Source: Ganoderma boninense
Taxonomy: Eukaryota > Basidiomycota > Agaricomycetes > Polyporales > Polyporaceae
Assembly (NCBI GenBank): GCA_002900995.3
Contig: CM035313.1
Coordinates: 1,488,001 to 1,552,000, forward strand
Length of the DNA: 64,000 bases
Reading direction: 5' to 3'
The notes under the pieces were generated by a model, which had not been told where the DNA came from, searched no databases, and saw nothing but the letters and a program-made list of their open reading frames with translations. Below are positions 13,109-25,058 of this stretch, one piece after another (the stretch's first letter is position 1; each line of letters opens with the position of its first letter). The position numbers were made by a program, and so were the translations under genes.

Positions 13109-14175
13109 TCATGCATCATCCTCCCCTTCTCCATCCAACGCTCCGGGAACTCTCCTCTCCTCTCGCACTTCACCTAACCGTCGCTCTCTCGCCCTCTGCA
13201 ACTCGCCTGCGGATCGATTGGTCTGCTGGCCTTCCGCGGTCCGGGCGACGCGCTCACGCATCCGTGCTTGGGCCCGGACGAGCATGTTTATGCTTTGTGA
13301 GATTTGGAAGGAAGTAGTGTTGGGAAGGGGCAGCAGCTCTTCGTCAAGGCTAGATTGTTGTGGAGGGGGTGGTGTGGGAGGGTGTCTCAGCCGTTGGAGG
13401 AGCGGGCGTAGTCGGATGTCAACAATGTACTCAGGCTCGTTCTCATACGACACGGCTGTCGGAACGAGCGGCTTGATGTCTGGATCCGCGATGGGGAGCG
13501 GCGACACGGTTGTCGGGGGTATAGGATCTGGTTGAAGAGGGTCCGGGGTATTCGGTGGTGACGCGAGCACGAATGACGTCTCATATGCGACAGTGATGAG
13601 GATGAACTCAAGGAAGACGATGGAACAATCGAGGCAAAGGAGGAAGGCCGCTGATGGTTTGTGGGCTAGGGGATCTGTCTAGCAGCAATTCACACAAAAC
13701 GAGAAAATCGGCACTCACCAAGGCCCACGAAATCGAGGACGATGGACCTCTGCTCCGCCGGACCTCTGAAGATGTGATTATAGAAGTTCTGGAGATTAAC
13801 GAGGACGACGAGAATGAACCAGAACCGAAGGGATCGTCGAGGATCAATGTCACGGGGCCGAGAGACCTGGAATTGGGTTGCGAGGCGACATAACAGTGGC
13901 CAGAGTCTGGGAGAGAGGAGGAAGGAGATCGTATGCAGCTGGTAGAGGAGTGAATTAAGCTGCGGGAAGGCTAATGATGAGCTATAATCTGGAGGTGAAT
14001 GAGCTGGGAGGACGTACGGAATGTATGATATGCTTCCGCTGGGCATGGCGCATAGGCATGTCATGTATGTGTACGATCGTAGCTGGAGGAGCAACGCACC
14101 CGCAAGCCGCCACAGCGTCGTGTGCGCTCGCCTGACGCTCGTAAGGCACACCGTTCCGGGGTCCTGGTCGTGCAT
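13109..14175 (-). CDS. DUF1746 membrane protein, Dsc4-like subunit of DSC E3 ubiquitin ligase
   Basis: Membrane protein with the fungal DUF1746 pattern: LNSLLYQLHTISFLLSP, then a basic RSLRFWF helix, a VLDFVGL element and another hydrophobic helix. In fission yeast this domain occurs in Dsc4, part of the Golgi DSC ubiquitin ligase that activates the sterol regulator Sre1 by proteolysis. The main intron ends at 13666 (acceptor CCCTAG); exon 2 resumes at 13665 and restores the frame through ...LAHKPSAAFLLCL. The C-terminal third is Pro-rich with an Arg-rich tail. The N-terminus is uncertain: ATG at 14175 with an extra intron (donor GTGCGT), or ATG at 14046 unspliced. It diverges from the CANIN gene. 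Domain call is good; the assignment to the DSC complex is an inference from family knowledge. Confidence 0.68.
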
Positions 14176-14446
14176 GTGACGCGCGGTGTCACGGTCGCGT
14201 TATGGTCACTCAGTCACATCGCGAGGTCGCGGAACCCGTCGCGTTCCTAGTGTGGTTGCGCGCCTGCTGCTCTGAACCCCCACGACGCTGCAGCTCGATC
14301 AGTCTCAGTGTGCGCCGTTCCACCAAGGCTTCCCAACCGATCCTCACATCTTACGCATCAGTATCCACGCTTACCGTTAGCCTATCCCTATCCCCACTCT
14401 TCAGCTCAGTCATTCGCCGCGGGTGGCACTTCGGCGCTCTTCTCCA

Positions 14447-17400
14447 ATGAAGACTCTCAAACAGACCAAGCTGTCCTTCGCGCCTGCACCGAAGACAAGC
14501 GACACGCCCTCCCGCTCCTCCCAGAAGTCGCCCTCCACATCGAACGACGCCACAGCAAAGTCTCAGCGATCGTTGAAACCGACAGCCACCAAGCTTCCAC
14601 CGCGTACAGCACGCGCTGCCATGGACTGCGTCGAGATCCCTCCACCTCCCAAGAGGAGTCTGCGGTTGAAAACATCTTCCAGCGCGGCATCTCCTTCCTA
14701 TTCACCATCCTCCAAAACTGCCATGTCCACACAAGCTAGGAAGCCTTCGTTGAAGCGCAAGTTCTCCCCACCCCCTGACGCGGACGCGCAGTGCTCCCGG
14801 GAGGTAGTGCATATACCCCGTATCGCGGTTGACCCTGCATCATCCCCTCTTGCTACAGGTCAGTCCTCCCGTCAGCAACGTCTCCTCTTACCCATGGACA
14901 ACAATTACTCAATCGCTGCCAAAGACACGCTCACCCCCTCCACCAAGAAGTTGCGCCTCTCCTCCCCAGTCTCCGACCTCACCCCGCTCCCATCGAGTTC
15001 AGTCCATGACACGGATATGGACGACAATCAGTTCGTCCCCACCAGTCAGTCAGAAGAGCAAGAACTCACTTTGCCTAGGACTCTCATCCGGAAAGACCCT
15101 ACCTTCGTTCAGGAGAGTGTGGACAAATGGAGAAAGGAGACCTTGGCCAACCAACCCAGCCGTGCGGCATCTCCAGCTCTATCCATCCCTTCCTCTCCCT
15201 TCTCAGAGCTCAGCGAGATCCATATGGATGTCGATTTCGACCCACCGCCACCGCAAGACGGCGTGCCCAGCACGACTCTTGGTGAGGGATGTGTTGGTGG
15301 TTCCGGTCTGTGCTATCCCCACTCGCCATGCTCGGTAAAGGGTATGGACATCCCCGTCTGTCCAATAGAGTCCACTTCACCAATACCTTCGTTCACAACC
15401 ACTCAAGCCACCCCGGTCTTCCGGCCCGACCGCGAGCCGCTACAGAGAAACTCTTCGATTCCTGACGCATCTCCCTCGGAGGCATTCCGCTCATTAACAC
15501 CACCTCCCTCGAGCGATTCCGACATGGGTCACGAGCCTGTGCAGGAAGCACCTCGGGCGGTCGAGGTGCTCGATGAGGCGAGCAAGACCGCAAAGCTCAT
15601 TGCTGACATCAAAGCGCGCGCGTATGCTTCGGTGCACTCGAGCCCAGAACAATCGGCCCTCGAGTTGGACGCGCTGTATGTCGACGACGACTCCGATAGC
15701 AGTAGCGATGAGGATGTTGCTATACTCATCAAACAGACGAAGGGCAGAGGCAAAGCGAAAGCGTAAGTCTGTATACCGTTGTGGTGGCCGAAGCGCTCTA
15801 TTAACATCCGGCATTTATAGGCCCGCGAAGGCCGCTCAAGTTGTTGCACCGGAAGCTACTCAGAAGTACAACCTCCGACGTTATTCGCCTTCATACAAGC
15901 CCAAGACGCGACCGACCACCCCGCCCCCGGAGGTTCGCAAGCCAAGCAAGAAAGCACCGATCGACGCTCTTCTCCGCGAGAAGAAGCGAGAGGAACGGAC
16001 TGGCAAAGGCATGGTTGTCGTCCGTGCTGGCGAAGAGATCCTTGCACAGTCTAGAGCTGGCCTCCATCAGGAGATGGAGGACGAGGAGGATGATTCAGAC
16101 AGCGATTTTGACTGGGAGACAGGTTTGAGGGTACTGCGTGTCAATCGCAGGAGCATGTCGAAGGCCAGTTCATCCACCGCTGGGCGGTCCAGGTCGCAAA
16201 AATCGTCCAGGAAGAGTTTCGCCGGAAGCGACGACGAGAGCGACGACGACGATCAGAAGTCCAATGCTGTCGGCGACATCTTGGCCAAAGATATGAAGGA
16301 GAACATGGCACAAGAACTTGCGAAGCGGAGGGAGGTGCCGCTCGGCGTGCCTCTTTGGGTTATCGTGGACGAGGCTGATCGTGAGGCGAGCATGGACGTG
16401 GAGTCATCGATACCAGTCCTGGCAACAGACGTCGGTGTGTCTGGAACTGCCGCGCTCCAGCTGCTGAAGCGTGCTACTGAGCAAAACGGTGTGTTTTTGT
16501 TGTCCTCCCGGACTATATGCGCGTTATGCTCAATATTCCTCCACAGACGTTGCCCAACTGTCTGCTCTTCTAACATCTGGCCTCGTCACGTTCCTCCCCC
16601 CCTCTCACTGTTCAGCTGTTATCCCTTGGCTCGTTGATCTAGGCACGTTCCTTTATATTTGATACCCTCTAGTCTCAATAACGTACCGTTCACAGCTTTC
16701 TCAAACGTCAATCCATCCTTGGCCACCCTAGCGTACACACAGCTTGTGCGACTCGCGCCACGAGTGGGCTCTCGTCGATCAGGATTCTCCTTATCGTCTG
16801 TCCTGCGCATCTTTCTCCGCCTAGGGGCATCTGCCGCGGTTCTCGAGAAGTATGGATGGGCAGCACTCTCTGAAGGGACATTGAATGCGTCTTGCGACGT
16901 CGAGAAACGATGGGAGATGGTACACCGTCTCGCTGTTCTTGTGGGCATCTTCGCGCTGTAAGCTTCCGGATTTGCTTATGTCTCTGGAGTAAATATTGAT
17001 GGCTTTTTCTAGGTCTTTCCCCATCGAGGAGCTCAGCGACATCTTGCTTGCGATGGTGTTGGTCGGTATGGATCCCACGACCTCCGAGGATCTCCGCACA
17101 GAGGTCCGGAAGGCCTGCGATAGCCTCGAGCAAGCGATGGGTCTTGCGCACCAAATCGAGCTTGACGCGTGCAAGAAACTTGTGGCCTTCGGAAAGGACC
17201 TCTCCCCCCCGAACCAAGGTCTCCTCGCATCCTTCATCTCCGGCACGTCGGCCACAACTGTCCGTATGGCACGATGTGTCGCGCGTTCGCTCCTTCTCGA
17301 TAACGCACCCTCTTCCACCGAGTACCAGAAGAGTCTTCCTGACTTGTGGCCTGTGATCAACTTGCTCACGCCGAAGTCGGGCTCTTGTGGGCATTTCGAC

Positions 17401-17865
17401 ATTCCCGGAAACACGGACAAAGAGGGGTACTACGACGACCTCACGTGCTGGCTGTCCGTGCTGAGTCGGGTCCTCTCGGATATCGATGAGTACACGTTGC
17501 TGGAGACACGGGCCATGCGGAAGGTGCCGAAGAAGTTAGAGTTAGAAGGCAACGACAAGGAGAATGACGATGAGAAAGAGAAGGAACTGGAGCTGGAACC
17601 GAAGCTAACCGTGCTTCAGCAAGTCTCGAGGTCGCTTGACCTGCTCCATGGCAAGATTGGTACGTCCGTTTGAGTGCACTGACACGCCATCCCGTCTTAA
17701 CGAATTTTTGCTACAGTCGATACTCGTGCTGCTCACCTCGACCGATCACGAGCGAAGGCAGCCATCCAACGCCTCTCGTTCCGTGTGCACTACCAACGCG
17801 CCGCAACGCTGAAGTCTCGCAATGGCGGCAAGTCCGACCTTCGCAGGTACTTCAAGTCTTCTTGA
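14447..17865 (+). CDS. CANIN-domain protein, Nse6/SLF2-like SMC5/6 loader candidate
   Basis: Protein of about 1,040 residues. The N-terminal half is low-complexity, Ser/Pro/Lys-rich and disordered, starting MKTLKQTKLSF, loosely like the N-terminal peptide of replication or repair factors but not a full PIP box. The C-terminal half is helical: a KKAPIDALLREKKREERTGKGM segment, an acidic patch, an alpha-solenoid-like block, and the ending LDRSRAK...RRYFKSS. This arrangement resembles the CANIN domain (coiled-coil SMC6 and NSE5 interacting) of human SLF2 and fission yeast Nse6, which load SMC5/6 at DNA damage. Exons include 14447-15762, 15821-16488, 16547-16642 and 16696 onward; the intron at 16643-16695 uses a GC donor. 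The domain call rests on remembered family pattern and is moderate. Confidence 0.55.
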
Positions 17866-18662
17866 CGGTCATTGCTGGTCTCATTTTCATTTCCCACTCC
17901 TACTTGCTTTGCTTTGTGTCGACTTGTGTTGCCTTTGTGATTTGTGTTTTTAACGTCTTTAGACTACCTCAATAGTGCTCCTATATCAATACCGCTAGCA
18001 TATTGTGCGTCCATGCAAACGCCTAATAGTGTCTTCAGCGTATATACCTCGGGCCCGTGGCTAGTGCTACAGTTTATAGTTATCCGTATATTGTCGTAGA
18101 TCTCCGTCGTCTCCTAGTTCTTCAGCCTCAATCTTCATGTTGATGTCGCGATGTGCGAAGCTTTGTCCACAGACCATGCGATCTGATCTGAACGGTTTAA
18201 ATTGCACGCACTGAGGTGCATTGCAGCAGCGCTTATGAGGACCCCGAACAGCTAGTGGCCCTGAGAATATGCCCTAGCCAAGCTTCGCAAAGTCTCGCCC
18301 AATGCCCGGTGCCACCGCCCAACTCGTCAGGCAATTCAATATACCCAATCTACTGTACTTGAACAAAAGCAACCATATGTGCTCGTAACCGGGTGAGCGC
18401 CGACGTGCGAATTGCCCTAGGCCCCTGTTCTCACCGTTCTCCTTAGTAAGCACCTTAGGCCTGATCCAACCTTGAAGCTAGCACACATATTCGACCCCCA
18501 GGTATGGAAACCAAAGTTTTCTTCAGAACGACACTGACGTCAAGGTATGTGTGCGACCACAGAGATCATTAGGAACGTCCCGACCGTGACCCCGGATAAT
18601 TCGCACAACGCGTATTGTGCCGTTTATTACGCTGCTGACCGTCCTAACCGTCCGGATGAGCC
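17866..18662. other. Intergenic region, 3' UTR then amidohydrolase promoter
   Basis: About 800 bp between tandem plus-strand genes. It starts with a T-rich 3' UTR-like stretch (17870-17970) and ends in the promoter of the next gene. I see no open frame, repeat or RNA gene in it. Confidence 0.5.
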
Positions 18663-21600
18663 ATGGAACCTGCTGACCCCAAACGAATGTCATCTATGCT
18701 GCCGTCCCCGATAGGGCAGCGGTGCGGCATGGTGAATGGTGGCGGTAGAAGCTTTCGGCTGGGACGCACTTGGCTGGGTGTTCTAGTTTTTTTGGCGACT
18801 TACACAGCCTTCTATCTATCTTCCGGTCTCTTTGGGCTGGAAACAAAGACCGTCGCTGTTCCTTATGATGCAGGGTCGATCCTGGCCAAGTGTCGCTCCT
18901 TGCATATCAAACCGGGTCCTGCTGCCGACTTCCATTCGCGTTCTCAATCGGACAGATACCAGTCTGGCACCGAGGCTGTGCTCATTCGCAATGCGACCAT
19001 CTGGACGGGCGAAAGAAACGGAAAGGAGGTCTTTCACGGCGACCTCTTCCTTGACCGCGGCCTCATCAAAGCTATTGGGAACGTTCCTGGGGAAGTATTG
19101 GCTGCACGCGACGACGTTCTGGTGGTTGAGGCAGATGGGTACGTTTCCGCCCGGCGCGGCGTTGAGAGTGTTCATTTTGCTGACCTTTTCGTACCCTGGG
19201 TTCGTCCATGTTGAAGCCATGGTTTGTCAAGGCTGACCAGCAGCAGAATTGTCGACATGCACTCTCACCTGGGAGGATCATCTCCTGACCTCCACGGTTC
19301 CGATGATGGAAATTCCTGGAAAGGACCGATCACTCCCTGGCTCAGGATTCTCGATGCTCTCAATACTCATGACCTGGGCAAGTGATGTTGTCTTTGGCCA
19401 ATCCAAAGAACGGGTCGGCTGACAATGAGTGGTATATAGGCTATGAAAATTCGATGTCTGGCGGAGTTACCACATCCCTTATTATCCCGGGTTCCCTCAA
19501 TGCCATCGGTACGTGAGCCATGGGCGTGGACAGGGGAGACTGCGTTAACCCGGTCCATATAGGTGGACAGGGCTTGGTTATGAAGTTGCGACCGACCAAG
19601 GAACGTTCTCCGACCTCCATGCTGCTGGAACCTTACCTCGGATTCAACGGCACGGATCATTCCAGAGAGGCTAAGCGGCACTGGGGACATATGAAGTCTG
19701 TTCACTTCCATCTTTCTTGTCTATCCTTAGCATGCCGCTGATCTTGACTGCTTCAGGCACGCCTGCGGTAACAAAAAGTTTTGACATGAGGTCGGTGTAG
19801 GAAAGCTCATTGCGCTTATCATCTAGGTGAAAACCCGAAGAGCTATGGGGACACTCGTATGGACTCGGTCTGGCTTACTCGACAAGCGTACGCTTTCAGT
19901 GGTAGATGTATGGTGGCCCAAACGCTAATTTACGACGGTGCTTAGGTACGACTCGGCTCGTTCCATCAAGGTTGCTCAAGATGACTATTGCGAGAAGGCA
20001 CTTTCGGGCGACTGGGGTTCGTTGCGAAGCCAGAAGTTCCCTGAAAGCTTGCAATGGCAGTCACTAGTTGATGTTTTACGGGGTAAAATCAAGGTGCCGT
20101 TGATCATATGCATGCATGACCAAGCGTAATGATTAACAAATGCTTAGGTCCAAACCCACTGCTATGAAGCCGTCGACCTCGATAATTTCGTCCGTGTTAG
20201 TGCGGAACACATCGTTTTGCAATGTGGCGATACTTACTCTTTCCACAGCTATCAAACGAGTTCCAATTTGAGGTTGCTGCATTTCACCATGCTCATGAGG
20301 CGTGGTTGGTTCCCGATGTGCTCAGACGGGCCTATGGAAGTAGGTGTTCTATCCTGTTTCACGTCCTCAGTCCTCGAGATCATGAGGTTAACTAGTTTGT
20401 CATAGAAAAACCTCCTGCGCTGGCTATGTTCTCGACTTTCGCGAGGTAGATGCCATATTGAATTTACCTTAGTATGCACGGCACTCAAATTCCCTGACAG
20501 GTATAAACGCGAAGCTTATTTGCACTCTGAATTCGCTCCGCGGGTCCTCGCAGACGAGGGCTTCGATGTGGTTATGAAGGTAAGCTATCGAAAGTTCTCG
20601 CCATGACAGACTCTCAACGTCTGAAATGCATGGTATGTAGTCAGATCATTCTGCTGTCCCATCTCGAGACCTTCTCGCCGAGGCGGCCATCGCACACTAC
20701 TGGGGCCTCGCCGATAACTTGGCTCTCCTATCGGTCACCGGCGCTCCAGCAAGGATTCTCGGCCTTGATCATCGTATTGGCTTTATCAAAGAAGGTCGGC
20801 CACCCCACTGCTTCACTGTCATCTTGATGCTAAGTGCTTGATACTGTGTACATGTAGGCTACGACGCAGGTATAAAGCTTATGCCTACATTTTATGGCAA
20901 CGTGTCTGTTGACGAACCTTACTAGACATCGTTCTTTGGGACAGTCACCCGCTTTCACTCGGAGCAACTCCCCTACAGGTGATCATCGACGGAATTCCTC
21001 AGATCGGCGATCCACACATAGCCCCAAAACCCATTGCACACCAACGGCCCCCGTCGACGCCCAACTGGGATCATGAGACCGCTGAAGCACTGAAGTACAA
21101 TGGACTTCCCCCCCTGGAACCGACTAATCACAGAAATTTTGTTGTCTTCACGAACGTCTCCAGCTTCTGGTCTTACAACAGCGCCGCAGAGAACATCACC
21201 GACCTGTTTGCGGAGCATAGCCGAGCCGAGCAAGAGCAAGGTGGCACTGTGGTCACCCAGGACGGCAAAGTTCTCTGCTTCGCACGTGGCCCGCCATGCA
21301 ACGACTACTTCGCCCATCCTGGAGTGGAAATAATCAACTTAAGGGGAGGCGCCATCCAACCGGGGCTCGTCGCGTACGGCACAGGTCTTGGGCTGACAGA
21401 GATCTCAATGGAGCCGTCCACGTCGGATGGGTTCGTCAACGACCCCTTGGTCGGTCAGCCTCCCTTGTTTGGCGCCGGTGGTTACGTGGCGAAGGCGGTC
21501 GACGGCCTGCAGTTTGGGACACGGGATGCCTTGCTCGCCTATCGCGCGGGAGTGACGGTTAGCGTGAGTTCGCCGACGCACCAATCCTGGCTCAGCGGCT

Positions 21601-22628
21601 TGAGCACGGCGTTCTCGCTGGGGTCTGCACACAAGCTCGAGCGCGGGGCTATCGTTAACGACATTGTTGCCGTCCATGCATCCCTCTCGCACGGCGATTC
21701 GACACTGAGCGTTAGTACGAAGATCGCTGCGATGAGGCGGCTGCTGACTCAAGAGGTCGGAGGCGAAGTGGGTGAATGGTTCAAGAAGGTCGCGAATGTG
21801 CGTGTTCATGTTGTCATCCGTGTTTGGTACCGGAAGGGAGTGCTGACTGTGCACATTCTCCTAGGGCACAATGCCGTTGGTTGTCAACGTCGGAAGCGCG
21901 GACATTATTGCAACTCTTGTCTCCTTAAAGCGAGACGTTGAAGCGAAGAAAGGCATTGCACTGAGGCTTACGATCGCGGGGGCCACGGAAGCCCACCTAA
22001 TTGCAGATGAGCTCGCAAAAGCCAGCGTCGGTGTCATTGTCACGCCAACTCGGTCCTATGTTGGTATTTTTCCCTCTTGTCCCTTCTCTGCTAAATTGAC
22101 GTGGATTATTGCCAGCCGTACACGTGGGATGAGAGACGCACGTCAGTCGTAATAATATTTCCCGACATCTTGATGTATCTGACGATGCCGTTTAGACTCC
22201 CTGGGCCCCCGTTGAGCGCAGATAGCCTCATCGGTTATCTCATCAAACGCGGCGTTACTGTGGGTGTTGGTCCTCATGGTGTCACGGCCGTAGGTCATCC
22301 AGGGGCGCAAGAGATGGCGAACTCCCGCGCACGTAATCTGCGCTTTAACGTCGGCGAGGTATGTCTTATCGTTAAACGGGACCTCTCGAACACTTTCTCA
22401 CGGAGTCGCTGAAAACGTCAGGCAATGTTGGACATGGGCCCAGACACTCTTGGGAAAGGAGGCGCCTTCGCTTTGGCGACCGTCAATCTCGCGAAGCTCC
22501 TGGGTCTGGAGTATAATCGCGGACTACACGATCTGGTCGCGACTGTAGGGGGCGACCTTCTCGACTACGAAGGCAAGGTTATCGCCGTTATCTCTCCGAG
22601 GCGTGAAACTGTAGATGTATTCAACTGA
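18663..22628 (+). CDS. Membrane-anchored amidohydrolase-superfamily protein with degenerate second half
   Basis: Intron-rich gene (about 15 introns) for a metal-dependent hydrolase of roughly 950 residues, of the type often labelled CE9 or composite-domain hydrolase in basidiomycete genomes. An N-terminal signal-anchor helix (TWLGVLVFLATYTAFYL) suggests luminal or extracellular placement. The composite beta domain (VLIRNATIW...GLIKAIG) leads into the metal site: MHSHLGG at 19260-19268, then HACGENPKS, QTHCYEAVD, AHEAW and SDHSAV, giving plausible His/Asp ligands. The second half repeats the layout (GKVLCFARG...LRGGAIQPGLVAYGTGLGL) but lacks the HxH. It ends with an imidazolonepropionase-like segment. 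One intron (19378-19439) has a GC donor and one exon is only 11 nt (19757-19767). The start ATG at 18663 sits in a good Kozak context (gccATGG). Substrate unknown. Confidence 0.75.
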
Positions 22629-22946
22629 GGCGTCAGGCGTATCTTTGCAGTGGAATTGATGATACTACCATTCAAATGGACATTGATTTCCCAGGACATG
22701 TATTAGCTTTCAGTGCGAGGCTCGTGGTTGACATGCATGAACACCCTGGATTGTGGTGGCAAGATGGTTGTCGTACCTTCCTGATCGAGGCTTGACGCCA
22801 GATCTGAATCCGATCGCTGTGCAATCTTTGCCAATTCCTACCCACAGGCGCCCACTGTATCCTTGACCAGGTCCAGCACTGGCAGTCCAGTAGGACTCAC
22901 TTGCTGTTCGACTCACCCTCTGAGCATTGCAGGTTTCCTCTTCGAA
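22629..22946. promoter_or_regulatory. Intergenic region upstream of RMT2
   Basis: 318 bp between tandem plus-strand genes, expected to hold the amidohydrolase 3' UTR and the RMT2 promoter. No recognisable motif seen. Confidence 0.35.
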
Positions 22947-24469
22947 ATGGCTGTGGACCCAGAGCGCGTCGCAGATGCTTCGGACGATGACATGGACGTC
23001 GATGCGCTCGTGGAGCAGGGACAGGAGCTCGTAGATGCCATCTTCGGACGAAAACCTCTCGCTGAGATCAAGGCCTTGATTGCAGCCGGAGCACCGGTAT
23101 GGTATCAAGATGACGAGGGGACCTCTCCATTGCATGCAGCTGCTTATGCGGAAGATCAGGAGCTCGTTCGCTTCTTAATTGCGGAAGGCGCATTATGGAA
23201 CGCCGGTGTGTCACCTTCTTGCCTTCGTGGAGGTGTCTAGAGCTAATGTATACGTGTCACTCTCGTCTTTTGACGTCTGTATTTAGTGGACAACCTCCAT
23301 AATACCGCTGGAGATATCGCCTTGTCGTTGAACAATGATGAGTGTTACCAACTCATTCGGGACGCAGGGATACGCTCAGGTTTGTCTACATCGACGTCAG
23401 GACGTTGCTTGGAAATGACATCCTGTGGCAGAGGTCCTGCTTCGACTACTTGCGAAGAAGGCACCAGAGGCAAACTCGCCGCTGAATCTAATCCTCAAAG
23501 CAACGGATTCAACACCGGCAGGCTCGACAGATGCGTTCCTGAGTACGAGGCTCGAATACACGAAAGATGACTATGGGCAAGAGGTGTGTCTTGTCAGGGT
23601 CAACGACCAGGAAAAGGTCGGCGTAATGATGGGATGGGAGCGCGGAATCAGTCAGTTTTCTCCTCCATGCGTCCATTGAGATGTGCTTAATGAACTGGTG
23701 CCAAGTGCAGGAAACTGTCAGCAGGCTGTGCACTGACCACCCGAAATTTGGGGATGGCCTGAAGGTTCTCAATGTTGGATTTGGACTTGGTATTGTGAGT
23801 GTCTCCCCCTCAATACAATCACGCAGTATTTTTTTTGGATGCTCATGAACCTGTCTTGAGATCGATACCCTGTTCCAGGACATGTCAACGAAACCATCGC
23901 TCCATGTTATCATTGAGCCCCACCCTGACGTCCTAAACCACATGCGGGAACAGGGATGGTTTGAAAAGGAAGGAGTCAGGATCCTCGAAGGTAAATGGCA
24001 AGACTTCATGGACAGCGAAGATCTTCTCGGCGTCGGCGGCTTCGATGTGATCTACACAGACACATTCTCGGAGGACTATGCAGGTCTGTTCTTTGCATCT
24101 GTGTCTTGCGCATGAATGTATGCTCAGTTCCATTCATTACCCAGAATTACACAGGTTCTTTGGACATCTACCCGACTTACTCGAGGGCCCAGACTCTCGT
24201 TTCAGCTTCTTCAATGGACTAGGTGCAACCAGTACGTTCCCTTTTCCCGGTGCGCCCGTTGCCCCCTCAGTCATCGCTGCGCCGCAGATGCCATGTTCTA
24301 TGACGTGTACAGGCATGTCGCCGGGCTCCATTTGGCGGACGTTGGTATCGACGTCGAATGGAGCGACGTTGATGTTTTCGAAGGCGACGTCGACAGATGG
24401 GGGAAGACACGGGAATACTTCGCGATGCGCACGTATCGCTTACCGATAGGCAAGATGAAGTTACTATGA
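22947..24469 (+). CDS. RMT2: Rmt2, protein arginine delta-N-methyltransferase
   Basis: Type IV arginine methyltransferase of fungi, which methylates the delta nitrogen of arginine (Rpl12 in yeast). The N-terminal part holds ankyrin-repeat-like segments (GTSPLHAAAYAEDQELVRFLI; DNLHNTAGDIAL). The C-terminal AdoMet-binding domain has GLKVLNVGFGLGIIDT, then the acidic loop HVIIEPHPDVL, FDVIYTDTFSEDY and GLGATNAMFYDVY, all hallmark Rmt2 elements. About six introns splice in frame; for example the acceptor at 23706 gives IMQETV, joining the two domains. Length, about 390 residues, fits the family (yeast Rmt2 is 412). The start at 22947 is chosen because the conserved acidic N-terminus begins there. 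An A-rich polyadenylation-like stretch follows near 24615. Identity is confident. Confidence 0.93.
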
Positions 24470-25058
24470 AAGCGAAGCAAGTTTCTAGCATTAGAAGAGA
24501 AGGGGGCAGGACAATCGTCCGAGATTCGGTTTGTTTGCATCCATACTATGCCCCGATGGCAGCCTATGCTTGAGGATGAATGTCAGTGAATGTCACGCAA
24601 AGTATGTTGGCCAAAAATAAAAAAATTCCCATGACACAAACGGGGCGGTGGAGAAGCAGACGGAGTGTGATTCTTTTATTCCTGGCGAAGGGAAAGTGTT
24701 GACACCGTCACCGTCACCATGGCCGCAGATAGAGGGCAGCTCCGCGCCGTAGCCACGATCGGCTGAGCAATGGGGGCGGTGCCACTACCGCCCGCGAGCG
24801 ACTCCGGCATCCCCGGTGAGGCCCATATCGTCCTCGCGCGCCTTTTCCCTCTTGACCTTGCTCCTCTCCATCTCCCATTACTTCCTCGCTTTCCCGTCGA
24901 CCGGCTCGACGTCTTGTACTTCTTCACTGCACTTTCAGCTTCACTGTATTTTCTAGCCAACGTCCACTTGCTCGACGCACATTCCCCTGCCGCTTCCCGC
25001 TTCCCGTTCCCAGAGAACTCGTTCTTTCCAACGCAAAAGCGCAAGCGCAGACAGCAGT
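24470..25058. other. Intergenic region with long 5' leader
   Basis: About 590 bp between tandem genes. A 130-codon open frame from 24770 runs across the next gene's start in another frame. Its biased composition and lack of recognisable motifs suggest leader sequence rather than a protein. Nothing else is seen. Confidence 0.4.
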
